This document shows positions 36,253 through 45,411 of a DNA stretch of 48,396 nucleotides, piece after piece (position 1 is the first letter of the stretch; every line of letters starts with the position of its first letter). Location of the stretch: contig JAEUOG010000036.1 in assembly GCA_016790815.1 (NCBI GenBank), forward strand, positions 1 to 48,396, written 5' to 3'. The notes under the pieces are model-generated. The model saw nothing but the letters and a program-made list of their open reading frames with translations, was not told where the DNA came from and made no database searches. This DNA comes from Dechloromonas sp. (lineage in GTDB: Bacteria; Pseudomonadota; Gammaproteobacteria; Burkholderiales; Rhodocyclaceae). The translations under genes and the position numbers were made by a program.

Positions 36253-37518
36253 TTATTCTTCGCCGCGCTTGCCCAACTTGACGTCCAGTTGTTTGAGTTT
36301 CCGATACAGATGTGTGCGTTCCAAGCCCGATCGATCAGCGAGCTTGGTCATGTTGCCCCCCTCGATGCGCAGGTGATGCTCAAAGTACATTTTCTCGAAC
36401 GCATCGCGCGCTTCGCGCAAAGGTTGATCGAAAAGCGGCAGAAGCGAAAGGATTTCCGCGCTGCCTTCCGAATCTGCCGGCATGACGCGGGCGACGTCGT
36501 CGGCGCTGACCTCCTCTTCCAGTGAGGTAATCGCCAAATTGCGGACGAGCGTGTACAGATCGTTCCAGCTCGATTCCGGGCTGCTCTTCCACGAGAGATT
36601 CCGGAGGGCGTTGAGCGCAGCGCTGGACAGACGACGGGTGGGAACTTCGCCACGCTCGACAAAGTTGGTCAGCAACAGGCTGGCTATCTCCGGCAACTCA
36701 TCGCCGTGTCCGACCAGTGAAGGCATGGCTACCCAGATTTCGCCAAGGCGTGCCAGCAGCTTGCTGTCCCAGCCAGCTTCGCTGAGCGCGCTGACGCTGG
36801 TCACTGTGGCGACAATCAGCTGCAAATTGAGCTTTTCCAGACGGTCGACCGCAAAAGCCATGTTCATCTGCTGCATCTTGCCCAGCCCGGCCATATCCGG
36901 CACGAACAGGACGCCTCCAGTCACTTTTTCAAGCATTTCCTGCGTCAGAGCACTGCTCAGGCTTGAAAGGTCGAGCCACGCCGCCCGCGGTGGCTGAAGG
37001 GTACGGGCGCAAATCTCGGCCATGCCGCCATTGGCCCCCTTGATCAGCAATATGGGGGACTTGGCCACGGCCTGTTCCAGACGACGCTTGAATTCCTTGA
37101 CGAAGGAAATGCGACTGAACGCCTCCAGCGTCAGCGCCGGACGGGCCGCCGGCTTGTCGTGCTTGAGGGCTTTCTGGACGGTGGAGAGCAGTTTCTGCAA
37201 CGCGATGGGTTTTTCGAGGAAATCGAAGGCGCCGAACCGCGTCGCCTCGACAGCTGTATCGATCGTGCCGTGCCCGGACATCATGACCACGGGCATGTTA
37301 AGGTGCCCCGCCGCGTGCCACTCCTTGAGCAAGGTGATTCCATCGGTGTCCGGCATCCAGATGTCGAGCAGGACGAGATCCGGGCGCAGTTCGTTGCGAA
37401 CCTGTCGCGCTGCTGTCGCGTTTTCGGCGACGCGTACGTCGTATCCCTCGTCGATCAGGATTTCGGACAGCAGTTCGCGTATGCCGACTTCGTCGTCAAC
37501 GACCAGAATGATTGCCAT
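36253..37518 (-). CDS. NtrX-like response regulator with a degenerate AAA+ domain
   Basis: 421 residues. Receiver: VVDDEVGIRELLSEILID, Asp52 in LLDIWMPDTDG, MSGHGTIDTAVEA, FDFLEKP. The centre (about 135-340) is where NtrC-family regulators carry sigma-54 AAA+ ATPase, but the Walker A is replaced by LIKGANGGMAEICA and no GAFTGA loop is visible, so ATPase and sigma-54 contact are probably lost. The C-terminus MTKLADRSGLERTHLYRKLK is a Fis-type helix-turn-helix. It overlaps the kinase gene by 23 bases. Probably a DNA-binding regulator acting without sigma-54. Confidence 0.88.
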   Translation of the reverse strand: MAIILVVDDEVGIRELLSEILIDEGYDVRVAENATAARQVRNELRPDLVLLDIWMPDTDGITLLKEWHAAGHLNMPVVMMSGHGTIDTAVEATRFGAFDFLEKPIALQKLLSTVQKALKHDKPAARPALTLEAFSRISFVKEFKRRLEQAVAKSPILLIKGANGGMAEICARTLQPPRAAWLDLSSLSSALTQEMLEKVTGGVLFVPDMAGLGKMQQMNMAFAVDRLEKLNLQLIVATVTSVSALSEAGWDSKLLARLGEIWVAMPSLVGHGDELPEIASLLLTNFVERGEVPTRRLSSAALNALRNLSWKSSPESSWNDLYTLVRNLAITSLEEEVSADDVARVMPADSEGSAEILSLLPLFDQPLREARDAFEKMYFEHHLRIEGGNMTKLADRSGLERTHLYRKLKQLDVKLGKRGEE

Positions 37519-39652
37519 TTTTGGCTTCCTCCGCTTTCACCAGGGGCAGGCGAATCTCGATCCGCGCGCCGCCTTCGGGTGCATTGCTTATTTCGATGGT
37601 ACCGAGGTGTTCTTCGACGATTTTCTTGACGATGGGCAGGCCCAAGCCTGTACCACGTGCTTTGGTGGTGACATAGGGTTCAAAAATGCGCGGCAGCAAT
37701 TCAACCGGAAATCCGGGCCCATTGTCTGCAATGATCAACCGAGCCTGGCGACCGACTATTTCGGTTTCCACAAGTATTCGCGTGCTATCCCGGCCTTCCA
37801 GCGCGTCTTCGGAGTTACGCAGCAGATTGTGAATGATCTGCCGCAATTGCGTGGCATCGCCGAGAACAGGCGGCAAGTCTGCTGCCAGCCGGGACTCGAT
37901 GCTCGCCGACGAACTCTCGTAGAGCCCGAGCACTTCGCCGATCAATTCATTCAAGTCCAGCTCGGCCACTTCCGGCGCCGGCATCCGCGCGTAATCGCGA
38001 AAATCGTCGACCATGCGTTTCATGGCCTGGACCTGGTTGATGATGGTCTGCGTACCGCGCGCCAGCATGTCGGCATCGCCATTCGACAGCTTGTCGGCCA
38101 GCTTGAACTGCAAACGCTCGGCCGACAGCTGGATCGGCGTCAGCGGATTCTTGATTTCGTGCGCCAGGCGACGTGCGACCTCGCCCCACGCTGCGCTGCG
38201 CTGGGCGGCGATCAGGCGGGTCACGTCGTCGAACACCACGACATCGCCACCGCCGCTCGCCTCGGGTAGACGGGAGCCCCGCAGCAAAAGTACCTGCGGC
38301 ATGCCGTTCGGCCGCTCCATTTCGAGCTGAGCCTGCCATTCGGCTTCGTCGGTACCAGAAAAATGCTCACGAATGAAACCCCCAAGCGCTTGCTGGCGTG
38401 GCCACTCATCGGCAGGCGAGCCGACCAGGCCCATGAAATCGTCGCTCAGAATGGTCAGCGCACCCTCATTTACCGTCCGCAGCACGAAATGGCGATCGAA
38501 TACCAATACGCCGGTCGACAAGTTGGCGAGGATGGATTCGAGATAGCCACGAGCCGATTCCAGTTCGGCCCGATGACGTTCGGTCTCGCGTCGTGCATCG
38601 TCAAGCTGGCGGGTCATCCGGTTGAAAGACTGAGTCAGGATGCCGAGCTCATCACCGCTGTAAATTGCCTGACGCGGCGAGAAATCGCCCTGCGCGACCG
38701 CCTGTGTGCCTTCGGCGAGAATGTAAAGCGGCGCAGCCAACCTGCGGGCCATGACATAGGCCAGCGCAAAGGCGCCAAACAGCGCAACAAGAACGGTCAG
38801 TGTCAGTGTCAGCGCGTAGATGCGCGTCAGTCCCTCGCGGGCCAGCTGCAATTCCTGGTAGTCACGATAGACAACCTGCACCGCATCGGCGTCATGGGCC
38901 AGCCCATCCGGTACCGGATGGGTCACTTGCAGGATGCGCGGCTCCTCGAACACACCGCGGGCACTGACCGGCACCAGCACGCGCAAATGGAGCTTGCCGC
39001 CATCGCCTTCGATGGTGCTCACCATCTGCGTGCTACGTGCCTGCTTCAACTGCGACTGACTGGGCAAATCGGGAAGCAGGCTCGAAAGATCGGCTGTCGC
39101 ACTCGAAAGCAGCTGGCCGCCGACAGAAAAGAGCGCCACGGACTGAACCCCTTTTTCTTCACGCAGGCGCAGCAGGGCCGAGCGGCGGGATGACTCCTGT
39201 ATGTCCGACAACTCCACCGCCACACTGCGCGCCTTTTCGCCGAGATCGAGCAACAGCGAATCGAGTGCCGAACGGCCAAGCTGCACGCCGGACTCAAGCG
39301 CTTTCTCGACGCGCACATCGAACCAGCTCTCAATGGATCGCGTGACGAACTGCACTGATACGCCATAGACCAATGCGCCGGGAAGAACGGCAATGACGCC
39401 GAACATCAGCATCAGCCGCAACTTGAGTCGGGCACCGAAAACCTGGGCCTGGTAGTCGCGCCACAAGGTGCGCAACTGCCAGCCGACCAGCCCGAGCATA
39501 CCGAGTGCCAGCACGACGTTGAGGGCGATCAGCAGCGGATAGTTGCGCGAGAAAAGCACGGTATCCGCCGCGGTGGACATCAGCAGCAGGAACCACAGGA
39601 TGCCGCCTATGGCTGCCGCAAACGCCCCTCCGGCTGCGATGATGCGTTTCAC
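37496..39652 (-). CDS. NtrY-like membrane histidine kinase
   Basis: About 718 residues. N-terminal membrane helices (GILWFLLLMSTAADTVLF, LLIALNVVLALGMLGLVGWQ, LMLMFGVIAVLPGALVYGVS), a periplasmic or extracytoplasmic part, helix near 290-310, HAMP (RRLAAPLYILAEGTQAVAQG), PAS, and kinase core with RRLAHEIKNPLTPIQLSAER (phospho-His), HNLLRNSEDAL (N box), DNGPGFP and GTGLGLPIVKKI. Start taken as GTG 39652, overlapping the DUF4390 stop (GTGA) with GGAGG upstream. Partner of the NtrX-like regulator; likely redox or nitrogen-related signalling as in NtrYX. Confidence 0.9.
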   Translation of the reverse strand: MKRIIAAGGAFAAAIGGILWFLLLMSTAADTVLFSRNYPLLIALNVVLALGMLGLVGWQLRTLWRDYQAQVFGARLKLRLMLMFGVIAVLPGALVYGVSVQFVTRSIESWFDVRVEKALESGVQLGRSALDSLLLDLGEKARSVAVELSDIQESSRRSALLRLREEKGVQSVALFSVGGQLLSSATADLSSLLPDLPSQSQLKQARSTQMVSTIEGDGGKLHLRVLVPVSARGVFEEPRILQVTHPVPDGLAHDADAVQVVYRDYQELQLAREGLTRIYALTLTLTVLVALFGAFALAYVMARRLAAPLYILAEGTQAVAQGDFSPRQAIYSGDELGILTQSFNRMTRQLDDARRETERHRAELESARGYLESILANLSTGVLVFDRHFVLRTVNEGALTILSDDFMGLVGSPADEWPRQQALGGFIREHFSGTDEAEWQAQLEMERPNGMPQVLLLRGSRLPEASGGGDVVVFDDVTRLIAAQRSAAWGEVARRLAHEIKNPLTPIQLSAERLQFKLADKLSNGDADMLARGTQTIINQVQAMKRMVDDFRDYARMPAPEVAELDLNELIGEVLGLYESSSASIESRLAADLPPVLGDATQLRQIIHNLLRNSEDALEGRDSTRILVETEIVGRQARLIIADNGPGFPVELLPRIFEPYVTTKARGTGLGLPIVKKIVEEHLGTIEISNAPEGGARIEIRLPLVKAEEAKNGNHSGR

Positions 39653-40260
39653 TTGGCCTCCACCGGCGGCACTGCCGGAGCCAGGGTCACGGGCCATTTT
39701 TTCCAATCGGAGGAAAAACTCCAATCCTTGTTGCCCAGCGCGGTAATCTGGAATGGGCGTGGCAACTGGGTGACATCGAGCCGAATGCGCAACGATGCTT
39801 CGTAGGGTTCGCCTGGGCGGATGGATTTGTCGTTCTTGTCGGCAACGATCCAGTTGCGTAGCCGGGCAAGGACTTGCGTGGCCTCGGACAAGGACTGGAA
39901 CGACTGATGCAAACCGCCCGTCGAGAGCCGGAATTGCCGGGTTAGCGCGTGATAGGAGAGGCGATAGGTCTGGCTGCGGCTGGCCAGCTTTTCATCCAGC
40001 CAGTACCAGCGGGCACGGGCCAGTTCGAAGTCGGCGACAAAGTACAGGACAACGCCCTTGGTCACCGCCTCTTCGAGGCGCGGGTTCAGTTCAAATTTGA
40101 AGTCTGCCGAAAGAACGTAGCCATCGTCGCTGGCTGAAAACTGCGGGTTGTTGATGTCAATTTCTGCGGTCCACGCCAAAACCGGCACGAAAACCAGCAA
40201 CGCCAGCCATCGGCGCAGGTGGTCAAGCACGCTTTTCGAGCAGACAGTAGAAAAAGCCAT
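39649..40260 (-). CDS. exported DUF4390 protein
   Basis: About 203 residues. A hydrophobic N-terminus (LDHLRRWLALLVFVPVLAWT) is a signal peptide; the mature part is beta-rich (AEIDINNPQFSASDDGYVLS, RLSYHALTRQFRLSTGGLHQ). This is DUF4390, found in betaproteobacteria between rsmB and ntrY. The start is uncertain: ATG 40260 lies inside rsmB; GTG 40230 overlaps the rsmB stop by eight bases and may be the true one. Function unknown; it may serve the NtrY sensor. Confidence 0.85.
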   Translation of the reverse strand: MAFSTVCSKSVLDHLRRWLALLVFVPVLAWTAEIDINNPQFSASDDGYVLSADFKFELNPRLEEAVTKGVVLYFVADFELARARWYWLDEKLASRSQTYRLSYHALTRQFRLSTGGLHQSFQSLSEATQVLARLRNWIVADKNDKSIRPGEPYEASLRIRLDVTQLPRPFQITALGNKDWSFSSDWKKWPVTLAPAVPPVEAK

Positions 40261-41482
40261 CGTGTTCAGCGGTCGGTAAAAGCTGTTGTTCGTGACGACG
40301 GTGAGCCTGCGGCTGGCGTGCCAGGAAGCGTTCGATCTGTTCGCCGTTTTCGGCCGGAAAAACCGAGCAGGTCACATAGAGCAGTTTACCGCCCGGCCGC
40401 ACGACCTGCCACAAAGCATCGAGGATTCGCGTCTGTGCTGTGGCAAAACTGGCAATGTCAGCCTCGCGACGCAACCACTTGGCATCCGGGTTGCGGCGCA
40501 CGACGCCACTCGCCGTGCACGGCACGTCGGCGAGCACCGCATCGAAGGGCCGACCGTCCCACCAGCTCGTCAGCTTGACGCAATCGGCGGCCTCGATGCC
40601 GGCTTTAAGGCCGAGGCGCGCGAGACCATCCGCGATACGCCGGCAACGGGCAGGCTTGAGGTCGAGCGCCAGAAGGTCGAGATCACAACGTTCAAGCAGG
40701 TGTGCCGTCTTGCCGCCCGGTGCAGCACAGGCATCCAGAACGCGGCTGCCCGGCGCCGGATCGAGCAAGGTGGCAGCGATCTGTGCGCCCGGGTCCTGTA
40801 CCGAAACAAGGCCGTCGGCAAAACCCGGCAGCGCATCGACCGGCACCGGCTTGTCGAGCGCCAGCCCGCTCTCGCCGACCGGTTTGGCAGGAATGCCTTC
40901 GGCCGCGAGCTTCATGATGTAATCGTCACGCGAGATCCGACGGGTATTGACGCGCAACCCCATTGGCGGCGGCAAATTTCCAGCGGCGGCGATGGCGGGC
41001 CAGTCCCGCGGATAGGCAGCCTGCAATTGGACCACCCACCAGTCGGGGTGCATGGCCGAAGCCACCGGATCGGCAGCAAATTCAGCGGTCAGCGCCGCTT
41101 GCTGGCGCAGGAAATTACGCAACACGCCATTGACCAGCGCCTTGAAATTCCCACCCGCGACCTCACCGGCCGCCGAAACAGCCTGATCGACGACGGTATG
41201 CGCGGCATCCGGCCGGGTTTCGAGGCGATAGAGGGCGACTAGCAACAGGGCGCGTACTTCGTCGCTGGCCAGCGGCTTTTGTAGCAGTTTGGACAAGAAA
41301 AAATCGCCGCGCCCATAGGCGCGCAAGCTGCCGAAAACGAGATCCTGCACCGCGGGACGGGCCTCCGGCTCGACCCTGCCTAGCAGGCCGTCGGCCAGAC
41401 TCTGCCCACCCAAAACGGCGGTATCGATGCGGGACGCCTGCAACAGGGCGTAGGCGAGTGAATTGAGCGGCAAACTGGACAT
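40223..41482 (-). CDS. rsmB: 16S rRNA m5C967 methyltransferase RsmB
   Basis: 419 residues. N-terminal NusB-like helical domain (1-140), then SAM fold: VLDACAAPGGKTAHLLE (motif I), LDLKPAR, DVPCTASGVVRRNPD (motif IV Cys), LLYVTCSVFPAENGEQIE (TCS catalytic Cys). Methylates C967 of 16S rRNA. E. coli RsmB has 429. The ATG at 41482 has no ribosome site and stands next to a perfect palindrome shared with the divergent nuclease gene. First gene of the rsmB-DUF4390-ntrYX-like-trkAH run. Confidence 0.95.
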   Translation of the reverse strand: MSSLPLNSLAYALLQASRIDTAVLGGQSLADGLLGRVEPEARPAVQDLVFGSLRAYGRGDFFLSKLLQKPLASDEVRALLLVALYRLETRPDAAHTVVDQAVSAAGEVAGGNFKALVNGVLRNFLRQQAALTAEFAADPVASAMHPDWWVVQLQAAYPRDWPAIAAAGNLPPPMGLRVNTRRISRDDYIMKLAAEGIPAKPVGESGLALDKPVPVDALPGFADGLVSVQDPGAQIAATLLDPAPGSRVLDACAAPGGKTAHLLERCDLDLLALDLKPARCRRIADGLARLGLKAGIEAADCVKLTSWWDGRPFDAVLADVPCTASGVVRRNPDAKWLRREADIASFATAQTRILDALWQVVRPGGKLLYVTCSVFPAENGEQIERFLARQPQAHRRHEQQLLPTAEHDGFFYCLLEKRA

Positions 41483-41485
41483 AGG

Positions 41486-41515
41486 CGGCCATTATCGCAC
41501 GCGGCATAATGGCCG
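41486..41515. promoter_or_regulatory. perfect palindrome between rsmB and the S1/P1 nuclease gene
   Basis: CGGCCATTAT (41486-41495) and ATAATGGCCG (41506-41515) form a 10-bp perfect inverted repeat across the 34-bp divergent gap. CATAAT on plus and GATAAT on minus within the arms look like -10 boxes facing outward. If used, both transcripts would begin within a few bases of their ATGs. Clear -35 boxes are absent. Confidence 0.5.
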
Positions 41516-41516
41516 A

Positions 41517-42404
41517 ATGCGGCAAATCCTCCTCGCCCTCCTTTTCTTTGCCGTGCATGCACCCGCCTGTGCCTGGAACGCTGCCGGCCACCGGTTGACT
41601 GCCGTCATTGCCTGGCAGCAACTGTCGCCCGCGGCGCAGTCAGCCATCAGTGAAGCGCTTTCACACCACCCCGATCACCACCGCTGGGTCGAAAAATCCC
41701 GCTCGAACCACGACGTCGATGTCTTCGCCGAGGCTTCCACCTGGCCGGACGTCATTCGCAATGACCCGCGTTTCCACGACGAAGAAAGGGAACCCGCCAC
41801 GCCGGCATTCCCCGGGCTTTCCGACACGGCCCGACACAAGCGATGGCACTACGTCGACCTCGATGCCGCCGGCAAAACGAAATCCGGCGAACTGGATACG
41901 CAGATCGAACACCTGAGCCGGCTTCTGCGGTCAACCGGGGAAAAAGCCGAAATTTCATATGCCCTGCCCTGGCTGGCCCACCTCGTTGGCGACATCCACC
42001 AGCCGCTGCACGTCGGCCGCCATGGCGACGAAGGGGGCAACCAGCTCGAGATCGAAAACCCGTTCAACAAACGGCTACCAAACAGCAACCTGCATGTTTA
42101 CTGGGACGACCTGCCCGGTCCGCCCTGGTTGCGTGGCAAGCGGCTCGCGCAAAACGCCACCCGGCTGCTTGAAAACCATCCTGCACCAAAACAAGGAAAC
42201 GTTTCGCTGTGGCGCGAGGAAAGCCATCGCCTGTTGAACGAGGCCTATCCGCTAGCCAGCGGCAGCCGGCGACCAGTCATCACCGAAGATTTTCACCGCC
42301 AAAGCCGCGAGACTGCCGATCGCCGCATCGTCGAGGCCGGTTACCGGCTGGGCCGCCTGCTCGACGCCATTTTCGGCCAGCGCGTTCCACGTGAAACCCC
42401 ATAG
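41517..42404 (+). CDS. secreted S1/P1-type nuclease
   Basis: 295 residues. Signal MRQILLALLFFAVHAPACA leaves Trp as the mature N-terminus (WNAAGHRLTAVIAWQQL), as required because Trp1 is a zinc ligand in P1 nuclease. Further zinc ligands: HHPDHH..., HDVDVFAEASTWPD, KRWHYVDLD, WLAHLVGDIHQPLHVG and GGNQLEI. The family degrades single-stranded nucleic acids and 3'-nucleotides with three zinc ions. Predicted periplasmic or secreted; a nutrient or DNA-scavenging role is likely. No ribosome site precedes the ATG. The parS-like site lies in its last codons. Confidence 0.93.
   Translation: MRQILLALLFFAVHAPACAWNAAGHRLTAVIAWQQLSPAAQSAISEALSHHPDHHRWVEKSRSNHDVDVFAEASTWPDVIRNDPRFHDEEREPATPAFPGLSDTARHKRWHYVDLDAAGKTKSGELDTQIEHLSRLLRSTGEKAEISYALPWLAHLVGDIHQPLHVGRHGDEGGNQLEIENPFNKRLPNSNLHVYWDDLPGPPWLRGKRLAQNATRLLENHPAPKQGNVSLWREESHRLLNEAYPLASGSRRPVITEDFHRQSRETADRRIVEAGYRLGRLLDAIFGQRVPRETP
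42384..42397 (+). other. parS-like ParB-binding site 3
   Basis: GTTCCACGTGAAAC, in the last codons of the nuclease gene. The same 16-mer including flanks (C...C) as at 27688. Confidence 0.75.
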
Positions 42405-42413
42405 AATTACCCC

Positions 42414-42794
42414 ATGAACGGCTTGCACCTCATCGCTGACCTCCACGACTGCCGCTGCACGCCGGGCTTTCTGCTCGACGCGCAGGCGCTCGAAACGTTT
42501 TGTGTCGATGCATGCCAGATCCACGGCCTGACTGTGGTCGGTCGGCTATTCCACACCTTCCAGGACGCGGGAGGGCAGCCGGCCGGCGTGACCGGCACCG
42601 TCGTCCTCGCCGAATCTCACCTCGCTGTGCATACCTGGCCGGAGATCGCCAGTGTCACGCTGGATATCTATGTTTGCAATTTCAGCGGGAACAACAGCGA
42701 ACGGGCGCATGCGCTATTCGACGCGGTAGTCACGCGCTTCTCGCCGGCTCACCTGGAAAAACAAGAGGTGGAACGCGGCCACCTCGGGAACTGA
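42414..42794 (+). CDS. speD: S-adenosylmethionine decarboxylase (bacterial short form)
   Basis: 126-residue proenzyme of polyamine synthesis; self-cleavage before Ser68 in LAESHLAVHTWPE makes the pyruvoyl cofactor. HLIADLHDCR is the family N-terminus and VCNFSGNN lies downstream. Short prokaryotic type, like Thermotoga SpeD/SpeH. It starts 10 bases after the nuclease gene; converges with fmt. Confidence 0.95.
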   Translation: MNGLHLIADLHDCRCTPGFLLDAQALETFCVDACQIHGLTVVGRLFHTFQDAGGQPAGVTGTVVLAESHLAVHTWPEIASVTLDIYVCNFSGNNSERAHALFDAVVTRFSPAHLEKQEVERGHLGN

Positions 42795-42809
42795 TCGAGC
42801 GCCAGCCGA

Positions 42810-43733
42810 TCAAGCCGGCAGATCGAAGTGGTCGCCCACTTTCAGCGGATGGCCTGCCAGGAATTGCTGTACCGGCAAACGCTTGCCACCGGCTTTCTGC
42901 AACTCGGTAACCGCCAAGGCTCCCTCACCGCAGGCAATCACGACACTGCTGCGGTCAACGGCCAGAACGGTACCGATTTGACCCGCGCCAGCCACCGGCG
43001 TCGCCTGCCAGAGCTTCACCGTCTGGCCGCCAAACAAGGCTTGCGCGCCGGGAAACGGGTTGAAAGCACGAATATGGCGATCCAGCTCCGCCGCGCTCTT
43101 CGCCCAGTCAATCAACGCCTCGGCCTTCTCGATCTTGTGGGCGTAAGTCACGCCTTCCACGGGTTGCGGCTCGGCATGCAAAGGCAGTTTGTCGAGCGCT
43201 TCGACGACCAGTTTTGCGCCGAGTCCGGCCAGACGGTCATGCAGCGTCGCCGTGGTATCGCCCGCCTCGATGGAAAATGCGCCACGCAACAATACCGGCC
43301 CGGTATCCAGCCCTGCCTCCATCTGCATGATGCAAACGCCGGTCTCCGCGTCACCGGCCAGCAAGGCGCGCTGGATCGGCGCCGCACCACGCCAGCGCGG
43401 CAACAGCGAGCCGTGGATGTTGATACAGCCGAAGCGTGGCATGTCGAGCACCACTTGCGGCAGGATCAGGCCGTAAGCCGCGACCACCATGACCTCAGCG
43501 CCGACGGCGGCAATTTTCGCCTGCGCCTCGGCGTCCCTTAGCGTCAGCGGCTGGAATACCTCGATACCGCTCTCCAGCGCCACTTTCTTGACGGCCGACG
43601 GCTGCAAGCTCATGCCGCGACCAGCCGGGCGATCCGGTTGCGTCAGCACCATCGCAACTTCATGTCCTGCAGCAACGATTGCCCGCAAGGCCTGCGCTGC
43701 AAATTCCGGTGTCCCGGCAAAGATGAGCCTCAT
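42810..43733 (-). CDS. fmt: methionyl-tRNA formyltransferase
   Basis: 307 residues; formylates initiator Met-t[52 protein letters not shown] (active site Asn/His) and [20 protein letters not shown] (Asp) are the family motifs. Length equals E. coli Fmt (315). ATGA overlap with def, the usual def-fmt pair with def first. Confidence 0.97.
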   Translation of the reverse strand: MRLIFAGTPEFAAQALRAIVAAGHEVAMVLTQPDRPAGRGMSLQPSAVKKVALESGIEVFQPLTLRDAEAQAKIAAVGAEVMVVAAYGLILPQVVLDMPRFGCINIHGSLLPRWRGAAPIQRALLAGDAETGVCIMQMEAGLDTGPVLLRGAFSIEAGDTTATLHDRLAGLGAKLVVEALDKLPLHAEPQPVEGVTYAHKIEKAEALIDWAKSAAELDRHIRAFNPFPGAQALFGGQTVKLWQATPVAGAGQIGTVLAVDRSSVVIACGEGALAVTELQKAGGKRLPVQQFLAGHPLKVGDHFDLPA

Positions 43734-44233
43734 GCCGTAACGCGCGCCTGCTTGGCCAACTTGTTCTTGATGCGAAGCTGTTTCAACTGGGAAAGATGGT
43801 CGACGAAAACAGTGCCGTTGAGATGATCGATTTCGTGCTGGATGCACACGGCCAAAAGCCCCTCAGCCTCGAGCACCTGCTGCTTGCCGTCCAGATCCAG
43901 ATAACTGATCGACACACGTTCTGCCCGCTCGACCTTGTCGTAGATGCCGGGCACCGACAGGCAACCCTCTTCGCCTGTCTGCGAGCCTTCACAGTTTCCG
44001 AGCGTCGGGTTGATGAAAACCTGCAGTTCACTCTTGTCCTCAGATACGTCGATCACAACGATACGCTGGTGAACATCAACCTGGGTCGCAGCCAAGCCTA
44101 TCCCCGGTGCCTCGTACATGGTTTCAGCCATGTCGGCGACCAGTTTTCGGGTGCTGTCATCAATCTGCGTCACGGGTGAAGCGACCTTTTTCAGACGTGG
44201 ATCAGGGAAACGCAAAATGGGTAGTAGGGCCAT
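43730..44233 (-). CDS. def: peptide deformylase
   Basis: 167 residues, iron/zinc hydrolase removing formyl from new proteins. Motifs: GIGLAATQV (46-52), EGCLSVPG with metal Cys91, QHEIDHLNG with His133, Glu134 and His137. Standard type I enzyme (E. coli 169). Divergent from the LysM gene; overlaps fmt by four bases. Confidence 0.97.
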   Translation of the reverse strand: MALLPILRFPDPRLKKVASPVTQIDDSTRKLVADMAETMYEAPGIGLAATQVDVHQRIVVIDVSEDKSELQVFINPTLGNCEGSQTGEEGCLSVPGIYDKVERAERVSISYLDLDGKQQVLEAEGLLAVCIQHEIDHLNGTVFVDHLSQLKQLRIKNKLAKQARVTA

Positions 44234-44303
44234 GGGGAAATAGGAATAAAAGCTTGCTCGATTAGGTTATTACGTGCAGAATCTAAAGCAATTCCCGAGA
44301 TAT

Positions 44304-44357
44304 GGAACGCAAGTTGATCGCCACTTTACTGAGACTGCGACAATAGAATTGCGTTCC
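44304..44357. repeat. 9-bp inverted repeat in the def/LysM divergent region
   Basis: GGAACGCAA (44304-44312) and TTGCGTTCC (44349-44357) are perfect complements with 36 bases between. They could be a regulator site or a leader hairpin before the LysM gene. No clear promoter is visible in the 146-base gap. Confidence 0.4.
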
Positions 44358-44379
44358 GCCGGCACGTGAGGTTACGACT

Positions 44380-45411
44380 ATGGTTCGCATTATATCCGCG
44401 CTCATCCTGGCCGTGACGGCCGCCTGCGCATCGGCCGCCGAGCCGCTGACACTCGTCGATAACCCCCCAGACCGTCACATCGTCGTCAAGGGAGATACCC
44501 TGTGGGGCATTTCGGGCAAATTCCTCAAGCAGCCCTGGCGCTGGCCGGAAATCTGGCGGATGAACAAGGAAGAGATCAAGAATCCGCATTTGATCTATCC
44601 GGGCGACATCATTTTGCTGGATACCTCGAGTGGATCGCCGCGCCTCAGGATGGCCAAACGGGTCACCGGAAAAGACGGCAAGGTGCAGCCAACTGTTTAT
44701 AGCTCCCCTACGCAGCAAGTCATCCCCAGCATTCCGCCAAACGTCATCGAGCCTTTCATTTCCCAGCCGTTGATCGTTGAAGCAAGCGACCGGATCGGTG
44801 CGGTAAAGATCGTGGCTGCTCAGGAAGACCGCATGCTGCTTGGCGGCGGCGATACCTTCTACGCCAGCGGCATTCTCGACGGGAAAACCGAGAAATGGCA
44901 CGTGTTCCGCAAGGGTAAGGCGCTCAAGGATCCGGAGACCGGTGCAATTCTCGCCTACGAAGCCTTTTTTCTCGGCAATGCGCAGCTGACCAAACCGGGC
45001 GAACCGGCTACCCTGCGCGTCACCTTGGCCAAGGAAGAAATGGCCCGTGGCGATGAACTCATTCCGGCCCCACCACCGGAAATCATCACGTACGCACCAC
45101 GCCGCCCCGAGCGGGAAGTGGCGGCGAAGGTGATGTCGATCTACGGCGGCGTCCAGGAAGGTGGTGCGACCTCGGTCGTCTCGCTGACCCAGGGCAAGAA
45201 TGACGGGCTGGAGGTTGGCCACGTCGTTGCGTTGTTCCGCAAGCGCATCGCCGTCAACATTGACGATAACGGCATTCGCAGCGAGACACCGGTTCCTGAA
45301 GAGCGATATGGCCTTGCATTTGTCTTCCGTGTATTTGACGGCGTAGCCTACGCACTCGTTGTCGAATCGTCGAAATCCGTCATCATCGGGGACTCGGCAA
45401 GAAACCCGTGA
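44380..45411 (+). CDS. exported LysM-domain protein
   Basis: 343 residues. Signal MVRIISALILAVTAACASAA is followed by a LysM domain at about 32-80: HIVVKGDTLWGISGKFLKQP, WRWPEIWRMNKEEIKNPHLI and YPGDIILL. The rest (beta-rich, about 260 residues) is the conserved C-terminal part of the LysM proteins found beside dprA in betaproteobacteria. Binds peptidoglycan in the periplasm; the function is unknown. Ends with GTGA overlap into dprA. Confidence 0.9.
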   Translation: MVRIISALILAVTAACASAAEPLTLVDNPPDRHIVVKGDTLWGISGKFLKQPWRWPEIWRMNKEEIKNPHLIYPGDIILLDTSSGSPRLRMAKRVTGKDGKVQPTVYSSPTQQVIPSIPPNVIEPFISQPLIVEASDRIGAVKIVAAQEDRMLLGGGDTFYASGILDGKTEKWHVFRKGKALKDPETGAILAYEAFFLGNAQLTKPGEPATLRVTLAKEEMARGDELIPAPPPEIITYAPRRPEREVAAKVMSIYGGVQEGGATSVVSLTQGKNDGLEVGHVVALFRKRIAVNIDDNGIRSETPVPEERYGLAFVFRVFDGVAYALVVESSKSVIIGDSARNP

